Shown here: in pieces, positions 43,611-51,667 of the stretch
Numbering within the stretch: the first letter of the stretch is position 1
How the letters are laid out: each line of letters opens with the position of its first letter
From: Pseudomonas sp. R37(2017)
GTDB lineage: Bacteria > Pseudomonadota > Gammaproteobacteria > Pseudomonadales > Pseudomonadaceae
Direction: 5' to 3'
NCBI RefSeq assembly: GCF_002113375.1
Contig: NZ_NEHO01000005.1
Location: 1-64,000, forward strand
DNA: 64,000 nt
Translations under genes and position numbers: made by a program
The notes under the pieces: model-generated
What the model was told of the DNA's origin: nothing
What the model saw: the letters and a program-made list of their open reading frames with translations, nothing else
The model's database searches: none

Positions 43611-44357
43611 TCAGAGATCGTCTTTGTCGAAGCGACGTGCTTCGCGTTGCAACTGGTAGACGAAGCGCTCGACCTGGCGCTGCACCAGCCCGCTCATGTT
43701 GTGGAAGCGAAGGCCGGCGAAGGTGGTGGAGATCTTTTCTTCGAAGTGCAGATAACGCAACTCGACCGGAGCGGTCATCTTGCCAAAGGGCAGGTCGGCG
43801 TTGAAGCGGTCGTACACCTGGCCGAGTTGCAGGCTGCCGGTGATGTCGCCGTCGAAACGCAATTTGCACCCGGTAGCGGAAATATCCAGCAGCTTGCCGC
43901 TGATGGGTGCCTTGAGTTTTTCGCCGTCGAGCTTGACGTCGACCAGTTGTGCCAACTTCAATGCCGCGCGGAACGCATTGCGGCGCTGGTGGTACGACAC
44001 TTCATCGGGCAGGGGGCCGCGATAGCAGCGGCTGCCACCGGATTCGTCGATGGTCAATTGGCCGTTGCTTTCCCAGGCGATCCGCACGCCTTCGTGGAAG
44101 CCTTCGACCCTGAATGGTTCGCCCGCCATCAGATAGCGTTCGCCATCGCGGGGGATCATTTCGTCCAGGGCGATCATATTGCTGTCACGGTCCAGGTCCA
44201 CCAGATAACTCTGGAAACGCTGGCTGCGCTCGTGGAACGTGATGACCAGCGGGTCATGGCTTTCGAGCAGCTGGCGCAGGTTGCTGGAGATTTCCAAGGG
44301 CGTGGAGAGCACCTTGGGTGGCTGCGGAGCATCATCCACGGATAAGGCATTGGACAC
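43611..44357 (-). CDS. flgZ: Flagellar brake protein FlgZ (YcgR family, c-di-GMP receptor)
   Basis: FlgZ (248 aa) binds cyclic di-GMP and then slows the flagellar motor. The N-terminal YcgR domain covers residues 15-115 and the PilZ domain follows. The c-di-GMP motifs are present: QRRNAFRA (the RxxxR motif, near residue 125) and DISATGCKL (the D/N-x-S-x-x-G motif, near residue 158). It lies downstream of flgN and flgM on the same strand, as in other pseudomonads. Confidence 0.94.
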   Translation of the reverse strand: MSNALSVDDAPQPPKVLSTPLEISSNLRQLLESHDPLVITFHERSQRFQSYLVDLDRDSNMIALDEMIPRDGERYLMAGEPFRVEGFHEGVRIAWESNGQLTIDESGGSRCYRGPLPDEVSYHQRRNAFRAALKLAQLVDVKLDGEKLKAPISGKLLDISATGCKLRFDGDITGSLQLGQVYDRFNADLPFGKMTAPVELRYLHFEEKISTTFAGLRFHNMSGLVQRQVERFVYQLQREARRFDKDDL

Positions 44358-44450
44358 GGTTAATCAATCTCCAGACAAAATTTGACTACGACTGGCCAGC
44401 ATTTTGCCAGCATCTTTCGCGTCTTGGATAGAGCGGGCTCATCGAGCGGC

Positions 44451-44918
44451 CTAAGCCTGACTGAGCGGTCGCGGCTTAGCAAGCTTGGAGAATGTTCCGC
44501 TGGCATCGTAAAGCGCCGGGGTTTCACCGCCGGTGAGGATTTTCAGCTGCGTGGCCGTAGCGGCCTGCTGAGTGAGGATCGACTGACCGTTGTTGGCGTT
44601 GATGGCCTGGCACTGGGCCAGAAGATCGGTCAGCACGTCACTTTGAGCCAGCAGTTGGTCGCCAATGCTCGACTGGCTGGCCAATTGTTCAAGACCGCCA
44701 CGGTTGGTCGGCAGATCGAGGCTGGCGAGAATTTCACTGCGCTTGCGGCCATGCTGTTCGAGCAAAACGACCAGTGCCTGTTTCTGCGCCAGGATGTCCT
44801 CGAGCAATGGCATGTTGCGGCCATGCAATGCGAGGGATTCGGTCTGCAGTAAATCCAGCAAGTGTTGCGCTGGAGCGAAGTCGTCGGTGATCAGTTGCAG
44901 TAAATGAGTGTCGTGCAT
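44451..44918 (-). CDS. flgN: Flagellar export chaperone FlgN
   Basis: FlgN (155 aa) keeps the hook-associated proteins FlgK and FlgL export-ready in the cytosol. The sequence is mostly helical, with the family pattern LLQTESLALHGRNMPLLEDI then LAQKQALVVLLEQHGRKRSE near residues 23-65. Its gene follows flgM by 48 bases in the usual flgMN pair. Confidence 0.92.
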   Translation of the reverse strand: MHDTHLLQLITDDFAPAQHLLDLLQTESLALHGRNMPLLEDILAQKQALVVLLEQHGRKRSEILASLDLPTNRGGLEQLASQSSIGDQLLAQSDVLTDLLAQCQAINANNGQSILTQQAATATQLKILTGGETPALYDASGTFSKLAKPRPLSQA

Positions 44919-44966
44919 GGCTGGCCTTGGGGTTTAAGCGTCCAAAAGCCTGGCGCAGGCGATAGC

Positions 44967-45293
44967 CTAGCGCTGGGCTTCGAAGTTGAGCAGTTTGCTG
45001 GCTACACGGTTGCTGTCGACTTTATAGCTGCCATCGGCAATCGCTGCTTTCAACTCGGCCACGCGGGCTTTATCGATGGCGGGCTGATCGCGCAGCTTGT
45101 CATTGACCTTCTGCAACTGTTGAGCCTCATCACTGAGATGTACCGATTCCCCGCTTTTGACGGTGCCGGCCTGTTCGGCCGCGGACTCCAGCGGCGCGGA
45201 TGTGCCGGTTTCGGCGCTGTCCTTGCTGGCGCTGGTACGTGTACTGCCCGTAAGGGGCGAGGAGCTGTTCAAACGGCTGAAGTCGATGACCAT
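44967..45293 (-). CDS. flgM: Anti-sigma-28 factor FlgM
   Basis: FlgM (108 aa) holds the flagellar sigma factor FliA inactive until the hook is finished and FlgM is exported. The opening MVIDFSRLN is the family start. Residues 10-50 are Ser/Thr/Ala-rich and likely disordered. The C-terminal sigma-binding half has [13 protein letters not shown] and [25 protein letters not shown]. It lies behind a very good sigma-28 promoter, giving the known feedback loop. Confidence 0.95.
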   Translation of the reverse strand: MVIDFSRLNSSSPLTGSTRTSASKDSAETGTSAPLESAAEQAGTVKSGESVHLSDEAQQLQKVNDKLRDQPAIDKARVAELKAAIADGSYKVDSNRVASKLLNFEAQR

Positions 45294-45329
45294 GATAAAA
45301 AACCTCTGGGAATTTGGACGCTTGCCATG

Positions 45330-45356
45330 GTTTCGGCCATTCCCTGGAAAACTTTA
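45330..45356 (-). promoter_or_regulatory. Sigma-28 (FliA) promoter of flgMN
   Basis: On the minus strand TAAAGTTT, 11 bases, GCCGAAAC matches the FliA consensus TAAAGTTT-N11-GCCGATAA in both boxes and in spacing, with one mismatch. It ends about 37 bases before the flgM ATG. Confidence 0.85.
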
Positions 45357-45460
45357 GGCTCATTTATCAATGAACCTTGCGCGCGCCAGCGCTTGCCCTG
45401 CATGGAGCACAGTCTAGGGAACCGCCGCGGCCAGCGCCACATTCCGATGAACAGAGAGCC

Positions 45461-46219
45461 TTACATGGACACTTCCACCTGCCCTGGCGCCATGACCTGC
45501 GCCTTGATGACCCGTTGGGAGTTGAGATTCTTCACCCGGATCTGTTCGCTCAGGCTGCCGTTCGACAGGGCTTCGCCCGGCATTCGCACGCTGAGCGTAC
45601 CGCTGCGGGCGGTAATCACCACCTGATCACCCTTGCGGATGACCTCGGCCTGTTCGATATGCACCAGGGTCATCACCTGGTCGGCAACCATTGGTCGGGT
45701 CAGTCGCTGCCCGATCGCCTGGTCGAGGGAAGTCAGGTAGCCCTGGCTGATCAGACTGATATCGCGCTCGCGCAGCACGACATCCTCCGGCTCGACAATG
45801 GCGGCGCGACGCAGTGGCCGGGCGCTGCTCACGACATCGCGAAACAGGCGGACTTGAGCGGGTACGAACACGGTCCAGGGGGAGGCCCCCTCGCAACGGA
45901 CCTTCACGGTGACGCGTCCGATCGGCTTGGGGCTCTCAAGCGTTGCTGTCAATTCCCTGTCGCACATGGGCATGTGCATGCGCGGATCCAGTTGGTTGAC
46001 CTGGATCTCGTAGCGACCTTCCGTTTGACTGGTCGCCAGATAGTCTTCTACGGTGAATTCAAGAAAGCCCTGAGTGACGCCGATAAGCATGTCAGGCAAG
46101 GTAACCGCGTCAGCAAGGGCAGGGCTGCCAGTGTTGAACAGGCAAACAGCCGCCAGCACACCGAGGAATTTACGGTACGGTGTGGTCAGGCGTCGGAAAA
46201 ATGTCGGTTCTGTGTTCAT
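45461..46219 (-). CDS. flgA: Flagellar P-ring assembly chaperone FlgA
   Basis: FlgA (252 aa) is exported to the periplasm and helps the P ring (FlgI) assemble around the rod. It has a basic N-terminus and hydrophobic signal segment (FLGVLAAVCLFNTGSPALA), then the SAF-like FlgA domain with MHMPMCDRELTATLESPKPIG, the RPLRRAAIVEPEDV segment and the C-terminal IRVKNLNSQRVIKAQVMAPG. The longer frame up to 47098 runs antisense to cheV and is not real. No clear ribosome binding site lies before the ATG at 46219, so the start is less sure. Confidence 0.92.
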   Translation of the reverse strand: MNTEPTFFRRLTTPYRKFLGVLAAVCLFNTGSPALADAVTLPDMLIGVTQGFLEFTVEDYLATSQTEGRYEIQVNQLDPRMHMPMCDRELTATLESPKPIGRVTVKVRCEGASPWTVFVPAQVRLFRDVVSSARPLRRAAIVEPEDVVLRERDISLISQGYLTSLDQAIGQRLTRPMVADQVMTLVHIEQAEVIRKGDQVVITARSGTLSVRMPGEALSNGSLSEQIRVKNLNSQRVIKAQVMAPGQVEVSM

Positions 46220-46225
46220 AACGAT

Positions 46226-46250
46226 TAAAAAAGCAAGCGCCGTGCCGTTT
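46226..46250. promoter_or_regulatory. Overlapping promoter-like sites between flgA and cheV
   Basis: Toward cheV, TAAA at 46226, 14 bases, then GCCGTTT resembles a sigma-28 promoter. Toward flgA the same DNA reads GGCACGGCGCTTGC (46246 to 46233), which keeps the GG-N10-GC spacing of sigma-54 promoters. A start from the latter would fall almost on the flgA ATG, which speaks against it. Both are candidates only. Confidence 0.35.
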
Positions 46251-46297
46251 AGTGATGAAGGTGCGTCGCAACAACACTTGGCGTTAGGAGTCTGGGC

Positions 46298-47230
46298 ATG
46301 GCTGGTGTAATGGATTCGGTAAACCAGCGCACGCAACTGGTAGGGCAGAATCGCCTTGAGCTGTTGTTGTTCCGTCTCGACGGCCAGCAGCTTTACGGGA
46401 TCAACGTCTTCAAGGTTCGGGAGGTGCTGCAATGCCCCCAACTGACGCTGATGCCCAAGTCCAGTCCAGTCGTGTGCGGCGTGGCGAACATCCGGGGGGC
46501 GACCATTCCGATCCTTGATCTGGCGATGGCGACCGGCTCCGGTGCTTTGAAGGACAAGAACAATCCCTTCGTGATCATCACGGAGTACAACACCAAGACC
46601 CAGGGTTTCCTGGTCCGCTCGGTGGAGCGCATCGTCAACATGAACTGGGAGGAGATCCATCCGCCACCCAAGGGGACCGGACGCGATCACTACCTGACGG
46701 CGGTGACGCGGGTCGACAATCAGTTGGTCGAAATCATCGACGTCGAGAAGGTGCTGGCGGAAGTGGCGCCGACGCCGGAGGCGATTTCCGTCGGCGTGGT
46801 GGATGTCGAAACCCAGCACAAGGCGCTTTCGTTGCGTGTGCTGACGGTCGATGACTCGTCGGTGGCGCGCAAGCAGGTCACGCGCTGCCTGCAAACGGTG
46901 GGCGTCGAAGTGGTGGCGTTGAACGACGGTCGGCAAGCGCTGGACTACCTGCGCAAACTGGTCGACGAGGGCAAGAAGCCGGAAGAAGAGTTCCTGATGA
47001 TGATCTCCGACATCGAGATGCCGGAGATGGACGGGTACACCCTGACGGCGGAAATCCGCAACGACCCGCGCATGCAAAAGCTTCATATCATCCTGCATAC
47101 TTCGTTGTCGGGGGTATTCAATCAGGCGATGGTCAAGAAGGTCGGTGCCGATGACTTCCTGGCCAAATTCCGTCCTGATGACCTGGCATCCCGGGTAGTC
47201 GACCGGATCAAGGCTGCAGATATCAGCTAG
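46298..47230 (+). CDS. cheV: Chemotaxis coupling protein CheV
   Basis: CheV (310 aa) joins a CheW-like coupling domain (residues 15-160; LLLFRLDGQQLYGINVFKV, then VVCGVANIRGATIPILDL) to a CheY-like receiver (residues 178-305; VLTVDDSSVARKQ, phosphorylation Asp in MMISDIEMPEMDG). It links chemoreceptors to the CheA kinase and helps adaptation. It lies directly before cheR and diverges from flgA, the standard Pseudomonas order. Confidence 0.95.
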   Translation: MAGVMDSVNQRTQLVGQNRLELLLFRLDGQQLYGINVFKVREVLQCPQLTLMPKSSPVVCGVANIRGATIPILDLAMATGSGALKDKNNPFVIITEYNTKTQGFLVRSVERIVNMNWEEIHPPPKGTGRDHYLTAVTRVDNQLVEIIDVEKVLAEVAPTPEAISVGVVDVETQHKALSLRVLTVDDSSVARKQVTRCLQTVGVEVVALNDGRQALDYLRKLVDEGKKPEEEFLMMISDIEMPEMDGYTLTAEIRNDPRMQKLHIILHTSLSGVFNQAMVKKVGADDFLAKFRPDDLASRVVDRIKAADIS

Positions 47231-47275
47231 GGGCCTGCGCCCTGGCAGTCAACACGATTTATAGAGGCGGCATCA

Positions 47276-48103
47276 TTGTCTACGGGTAATTTGGATTTCG
47301 AACAGTTCCGGGTATTCCTGGAAAAAGCCTGTGGCATTTTGCTCGGTGAAAACAAGCAGTACCTGGTCTCCAGCCGTCTCAACAAACTGATGGAACAGCA
47401 AGGTATCAAGTCTTTGGGCGAGCTGGTTCAGCGCATGCAGACCCAGCCGCGCAGCGGTTTGCGCGAGCAGGTGGTGGACGCCATGACCACCAACGAAACC
47501 CTGTGGTTTCGTGATACCTACCCGTTTGAAGTCTTGAAGAACAAGGTACTGCCCGAAGCGATCAAGGCCAGTCCCGGCCAGCGCCTGCGCATCTGGTCGG
47601 CGGCGTGCTCGTCGGGCCAGGAACCCTATTCTCTGTCGATGTCCATCGACGAGTTCGAGCGGGTCAACATGGGCCAGTTGAGGATGGGCGTGCAGATCGT
47701 TGCCACCGACCTGTCCGGCACCATGCTGAACAACTGCAAGACCGGCGAGTACGACAGCCTGGCCATCGGTCGCGGCCTGTCGCCCGAGCGCCTGCAGCGT
47801 TATTTCGATCCGAAAGGGCCGGGGCGCTGGGCGATCAAGGCGCCGATCAAGAGCCGGGTGGAATTCCGCTCCTTCAACCTGCTGGACAGCTACGCGAGCC
47901 TCGGCAAGTTCGACATCGTGTTCTGCCGCAACGTGTTGATCTACTTCTCCGCCGAGGTGAAGAAGGACATCCTGTTGCGCATCCACAGCACGTTGAAACC
48001 GGGCGGTTACCTGTTCCTTGGTGCTTCCGAGGCACTGAACGGTTTGCCTGATCATTACCAGATGGTCCAGTGCAGCCCGGGAATCATTTACCAGGCGAAG
48101 TGA
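47276..48103 (+). CDS. cheR: Chemotaxis protein methyltransferase CheR, TTG start
   Basis: CheR (275 aa) methylates glutamates of chemoreceptors with S-adenosylmethionine. The helical N domain (FEQFRVFLEKACGILLGENK) is followed by the methyltransferase fold with VDAMTTNETLWFRD, RIWSAACSSGQEPYSL (SAM site) and FCRNVLIYF. The start is TTG at 47276, with AGAGGCGG 6 bases upstream; MSTGNLDFEQFR is the expected N-terminus. A terminator and REP pair follow before the flgB promoter. Confidence 0.95.
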   Translation: MSTGNLDFEQFRVFLEKACGILLGENKQYLVSSRLNKLMEQQGIKSLGELVQRMQTQPRSGLREQVVDAMTTNETLWFRDTYPFEVLKNKVLPEAIKASPGQRLRIWSAACSSGQEPYSLSMSIDEFERVNMGQLRMGVQIVATDLSGTMLNNCKTGEYDSLAIGRGLSPERLQRYFDPKGPGRWAIKAPIKSRVEFRSFNLLDSYASLGKFDIVFCRNVLIYFSAEVKKDILLRIHSTLKPGGYLFLGASEALNGLPDHYQMVQCSPGIIYQAK

Positions 48104-48122
48104 TTTTTCCGGCGTCATCAAG

Positions 48123-48154
48123 AACGGGAGCCCTCGGGGGCTCCCGTTTTTTTC
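48123..48154 (+). terminator. cheR terminator
   Basis: AACGGGAGCCC and GGGCTCCCGTT form a stem followed by a T-run, 20 bases past the cheR stop. Confidence 0.92.
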
Positions 48155-48187
48155 TGCCTGATGATTTCTTGCCGGCACTGTATTCAC

Positions 48188-48279
48188 TGTGGGAGCGGGC
48201 TTGCCCGCGAAAGCGGTGGATCAGAAAAGTAGTTGCCGACTGACACGACGCCTTCGCGGGCAAGCCCGCTCCCACAGGG
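48188..48279. repeat. REP pair (REPIN-like), GGGCTTGCCC type
   Basis: GTGGGAGCGGGCTTGCCCGCGA and its inverse CGCGGGCAAGCCCGCTCCCAC flank about 45 bases between cheR and flgB. It has the same cores as the pair at 18883. Confidence 0.85.
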
Positions 48280-48407
48280 GTTGGTGGTGTCCCGGAAAGC
48301 CTGGCAAGCGGCAGAAAAGCGGCAGGCGGCGGAAAACCGTTGCCGCTTTTCTGGCATTGCCCCGTTGCCATGGCCGGCAAAGCCCCGGTTTCCGGGGTTT
48401 TCTGAAT

Positions 48408-48423
48408 TGGCATGGGGCTTGCT
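48408..48423 (+). promoter_or_regulatory. Sigma-54 promoter of the flgB operon
   Basis: TGGCATGGGGCTTGCT matches the sigma-54 consensus TGGCAC-N5-TTGCW with one change and exact GG-N10-GC spacing. The predicted start is about 30 bases before the flgB ATG. In Pseudomonas such promoters are activated by FleQ or FleR. Confidence 0.88.
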
Positions 48424-48466
48424 AACTTGATCCTACGAAAATCAGGTCACCCGAAGGTTTCCCGAC

Positions 48467-48874
48467 ATGAGCATCAGCTTCGATAAAGCGCTCGGTATCC
48501 ACGAACAAGCCCTGGGCTTCCGCGCCCAGCGTGCCGAAGTCCTGGCCAACAACATCGCCAACGCCGATACCCCGAACTACAAGGCTCGGGATCTGGACTT
48601 CTCGAAAGTGCTCGCCGAGCAGAACGAGAAAACCAGGAGCGGCACCTTCGCCTTGAACATGACCAACAGCCGTCATATCGAGGCTGAAGGCCTGGGCAAT
48701 GGCGACGAGTCGTTGCTGTATCGCACGCCGATGCAACCGTCGATCGACCAGAACACCGTGGACGCTCAGTTGGAACAGTCGAACTACGCGGAAAACGCAA
48801 TCGGCTTCCAGGCCAGCTTCACCCTGCTCAACAGCAAATTCAAAGGGCTGGTATCAGCCCTGCGCGGAGAGTAA
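48467..48874 (+). CDS. flgB: Flagellar proximal rod protein FlgB
   Basis: FlgB (135 aa) is a proximal rod subunit exported by the flagellar type III system. The N-terminal rod-family motif EVLANNIANADTPNYKARDLDF is split around residues 24-45. The C-terminal coiled coil (NTVDAQLEQSNYAENAIGFQ, then LLNSKFKGL) completes it. It is the first gene behind the sigma-54 promoter. Confidence 0.95.
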   Translation: MSISFDKALGIHEQALGFRAQRAEVLANNIANADTPNYKARDLDFSKVLAEQNEKTRSGTFALNMTNSRHIEAEGLGNGDESLLYRTPMQPSIDQNTVDAQLEQSNYAENAIGFQASFTLLNSKFKGLVSALRGE

Positions 48875-48877
48875 GCC

Positions 48878-49321
48878 ATGTCTCTATCCAGTGTTTTCAA
48901 CATTGCCGGTAGCGGCATGAGTGCGCAGACCACGCGTTTGAACACCGTCGCTTCGAACATCGCCAACGCCGAGACGGTCTCGTCGAGCATCGATCAGACC
49001 TACCGCGCGCGCCATCCGGTATTCGCCACCATGTTCCAGGGCGGTCAGAGCGGCGGCAGCGATTCGCTGTTCCAGAGTCAGGACGCTGCCGGTCAGGGCG
49101 TGCAGGTGCTGGGCGTGGTCGAAGACCAGAGCAACCTCGAGGCGCGCTACGAGCCGAACCATCCGGCGGCCGATGCCAAAGGCTACGTCTACTACCCGAA
49201 CGTCAACGTGGTCGAAGAAATGGCCGACATGATTTCCGCGAGCCGTTCGTTCCAGACCAACGCCGAAATGATGAACACCGCCAAAACCATGATGCAAAAG
49301 GTTCTGACCCTCGGTCAGTGA
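48878..49321 (+). CDS. flgC: Flagellar proximal rod protein FlgC
   Basis: FlgC (147 aa) is a rod subunit. It has the rod signature TTRLNTVASNIANAETVSSS near residue 14 and the C-terminal helix YPNVNVVEEMADMISASRSFQ with NTAKTMMQKVLTLGQ at the end. It starts 3 bases after the flgB stop. Confidence 0.95.
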   Translation: MSLSSVFNIAGSGMSAQTTRLNTVASNIANAETVSSSIDQTYRARHPVFATMFQGGQSGGSDSLFQSQDAAGQGVQVLGVVEDQSNLEARYEPNHPAADAKGYVYYPNVNVVEEMADMISASRSFQTNAEMMNTAKTMMQKVLTLGQ

Positions 49322-49336
49322 TAAGGGGCGACTCAG

Positions 49337-50059
49337 ATGAGTGTTACCGATTCCACCAGTGGCTTGAGCCTCAACGACATCCTGGCCAACTCGTCGATCA
49401 AGACCAATACCACCACTGACGGCCTCGCGTCGGCAGCCGGCAGCGCCTCGGGCAACCAGGCCCTGGGCAAGGATGCGTTCCTGCAGTTGCTGGTGACCCA
49501 GTTGAAAAACCAGAACCCGCTGGAGCCTCAGGACAACGGTGCATTCGTGGCACAGCTGGCGCAGTTCAGCAGCCTGGAAGGCATTACCACGCTCAACGAC
49601 ACCGTGAGCGGCCTGGCCAGCAACTACAACTCGTCCCAGGCCTTGCAAGCGTCGTCGCTGGTGGGGCGTTCGGTCATCGCGCCAGGTGACAAGGCCGTGG
49701 TCGATACCACCAAGAGCCTCAGCGGGACGGTGGTGGTTCCGTCTTCGGTGGCGTCCGCCACCCTGAAGATCACCGATTCGAGCGGCAAGACCGTGCGCAC
49801 CATCGACCTCGGTTCGCAGAAGGCCGGCAACGCCAGCTTCATCTGGGACGGCAAGAACGATGCGGGTGAGACGGTGCCTGCCGGCACCTACACCTTCGGC
49901 GCCACGACCACCATCGATGGCAAGTCCGTCGCGTTGATCACCAATCTGCCCGCGACCGTCAACAGCGTGACCATCAGCCAGACCGGTGGTGAGTTGATGC
50001 TCAATCTGGCCGGGCTGGGCAGCGTTGCCCTGTCCAAAGTACAAACCATTGGTATGTAA
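49337..50059 (+). CDS. flgD: Flagellar hook assembly scaffold FlgD
   Basis: FlgD (240 aa) caps the growing hook and is shed when FlgK arrives. The N-terminal FlgD motif is seen in LGKDAFLQLLVTQLKNQNPL and FVAQLAQFSSLEGI near residues 50-85. The FlgD Ig-like domain (FIWDGKNDAGETVPAGTYTF near residue 172) and TUDOR-like part follow. Confidence 0.95.
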   Translation: MSVTDSTSGLSLNDILANSSIKTNTTTDGLASAAGSASGNQALGKDAFLQLLVTQLKNQNPLEPQDNGAFVAQLAQFSSLEGITTLNDTVSGLASNYNSSQALQASSLVGRSVIAPGDKAVVDTTKSLSGTVVVPSSVASATLKITDSSGKTVRTIDLGSQKAGNASFIWDGKNDAGETVPAGTYTFGATTTIDGKSVALITNLPATVNSVTISQTGGELMLNLAGLGSVALSKVQTIGM

Positions 50060-50090
50060 AGCCGACTAACCCGGCATAAAGGAGTGGATG

Positions 50091-51422
50091 ATGTCTTTCA
50101 ATATCGGCCTTAGCGGTCTCTTTGCAGCCAACAAACAACTGGACGTTACCGGCAACAACATCGCCAACGTCGCGACCACCGGTTTCAAGTCGTCCCGTGC
50201 AGAATTCGAAGACGTGTACTCGGCGACCCGCCTGGGTACCGGCAGCAAGACCGTCGGCAACGGCGTGCGCCTGGCCAACGTTTCCCAGCAGTTCGGCCAG
50301 GGTGACGTGAACAACACCGGCAACGTGCTCGACATGGGTATCCAGGGCAACGGTTTCTTTGTCCTGAGCAACAACGGTTCGCTGACCTACACCCGTGCCG
50401 GTACGTTCAAGACCGACAAGGACGGCTACGTCACCAATAGCGACGGTACTTCCCGTCTGCAAGGTTACGGTGTGGACTCCAGCGGCAAGATCGTCAACGG
50501 CGTGTTGACCGACCTGCGGATCGACACCTCCAACCTGGCGCCGAAGTCCACCAGCAGCGTGTCCTCGACGATCAACCTGAACTCCACGTCGCCGGTGATC
50601 GACCAGACGGTTGCGGCCAACAAGTTCGATCCGTCCAAGACCGCGACCTTTACCAAGTCGTTCAGTACCCCGGTTTTCGATACCCAGGGTAACCAGCACA
50701 CCATGGATCAATACATGGTCAAGACGGGAGCGAACACCTGGGATACCTACACGCTGATCGATGGTCGCAACCCCGATGGCAGTGATCCTACCGTTACCGA
50801 TCCAATTGCATCGACCATGTCGTTCGACTCCACCGGCAAACTGACTTCGGTCAGTACACCCGTGACGCCGCCAACCACGCCTCCGACTTCGGTGGTCAGC
50901 AGTGACCTGAAAATCACCAACTGGACCCCGGGCAGTGTCACCAATGGCGTCTGGACCGCCAACGGCGCTTCCGCCGATCCGGCTGGATTGACCATCGCCA
51001 TGGCCAATACCACCCAGTTCAACGCCGACAGTGCGCGTTCGATTCCATCGCAGAACGGTTATGCCACTGGCCAGATCACCAACCTGACCATCGACGGCAG
51101 CGGTGTGCTGTTGGCCAACTTCAGCAACAACCAGACCAAGCCGATCGGCCAGATTTCCCTGGCCAGCTTCACCAACGAGCAAGGCCTGCAGCCGGTAGGC
51201 GGCACGAGCTGGAAAGAGACCTACACGTCGGGCATCCCGGGTTACGACGCGCCAGAGACTGGCACCCTGGGTTCGATCGTTTCCAACTCTCTGGAAGAGT
51301 CCAACGTCAACCTGACCAACGAACTGGTCGATTTGATCAAGGGGCAGAGCAACTACCAGGCGAACGCCAAGACTATCTCCACCGAGAGCACCATCATGCA
51401 GACCATCATTCAGATGACTTGA
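50091..51422 (+). CDS. flgE: Flagellar hook protein FlgE
   Basis: FlgE (443 aa) forms the hook. The N-terminal part MSFNIGLSGLFAANKQLDVT with GNNIANVATTGFKSSR and the C-terminal LTNELVDLIKGQSNYQANAK are the conserved ends that pack in the tube core; the middle (residues 90-370) is the variable surface part. The frame has two adjacent ATGs; the second (50091) is favoured by the 6-base spacing from GGAG. FlgE is the last gene here: a terminator, a REP pair and convergent nrdA follow, and flgF-flgL are not in the window. Confidence 0.95.
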   Translation: MSFNIGLSGLFAANKQLDVTGNNIANVATTGFKSSRAEFEDVYSATRLGTGSKTVGNGVRLANVSQQFGQGDVNNTGNVLDMGIQGNGFFVLSNNGSLTYTRAGTFKTDKDGYVTNSDGTSRLQGYGVDSSGKIVNGVLTDLRIDTSNLAPKSTSSVSSTINLNSTSPVIDQTVAANKFDPSKTATFTKSFSTPVFDTQGNQHTMDQYMVKTGANTWDTYTLIDGRNPDGSDPTVTDPIASTMSFDSTGKLTSVSTPVTPPTTPPTSVVSSDLKITNWTPGSVTNGVWTANGASADPAGLTIAMANTTQFNADSARSIPSQNGYATGQITNLTIDGSGVLLANFSNNQTKPIGQISLASFTNEQGLQPVGGTSWKETYTSGIPGYDAPETGTLGSIVSNSLEESNVNLTNELVDLIKGQSNYQANAKTISTESTIMQTIIQMT

Positions 51423-51440
51423 TGCTGGACAGCGCTGTGC

Positions 51441-51470
51441 AAGGAGCCCCTCGAAAGAGGGGCTTTTTTG
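51441..51470 (+). terminator. flgBCDE terminator
   Basis: AAGGAGCCCCTC and GAGGGGCTTTTTT form a stem with a T-run, 18 bases past the flgE stop. It shows that the transcript ends at flgE. Confidence 0.9.
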
Positions 51471-51483
51471 TGTTCGCCGAAAA

Positions 51484-51587
51484 CCTGTAGGTGCGAGCAT
51501 GCTCGTGATGGTCGTCAACGATGACGCTGGCTGTCTGACACCCCGCGGTGCCTGTGCCGCCATCGCGAGCATGCTCGCTCCTGCAGG
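51484..51587. repeat. REP pair (REPIN-like), degenerate left arm
   Basis: CTGTAGGTGCGAGCATGCTCG, with a changed base relative to the usual GGAGCGAG, faces the intact inverse GCGAGCATGCTCGCTCCTGCAG about 55 bases on. It lies between convergent flgE and nrdA. Confidence 0.8.
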
Positions 51588-51595
51588 CAGGCAAA

Positions 51596-51635
51596 AGAAA
51601 ACCCCCGACCCGCCAGAGGCTGATCGGGGGTTTCG
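51596..51635 (-). terminator. nrdA terminator
   Basis: On the minus strand AAACCCCCGATCAGC..GGGTCGGGGGTTTTC forms a stem ending in a T-rich tail, about 35 bases past the nrdA stop. Confidence 0.85.
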
Positions 51636-51667
51636 AGTAAGCGCCTTGCGACGCTTACCGGCTCAGC

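Noticed and set aside
45461..47098. 545-codon version of FlgA
   Set aside because: The first 293 codons are antisense to cheV; the signal peptide and FlgA domain begin at 46219.
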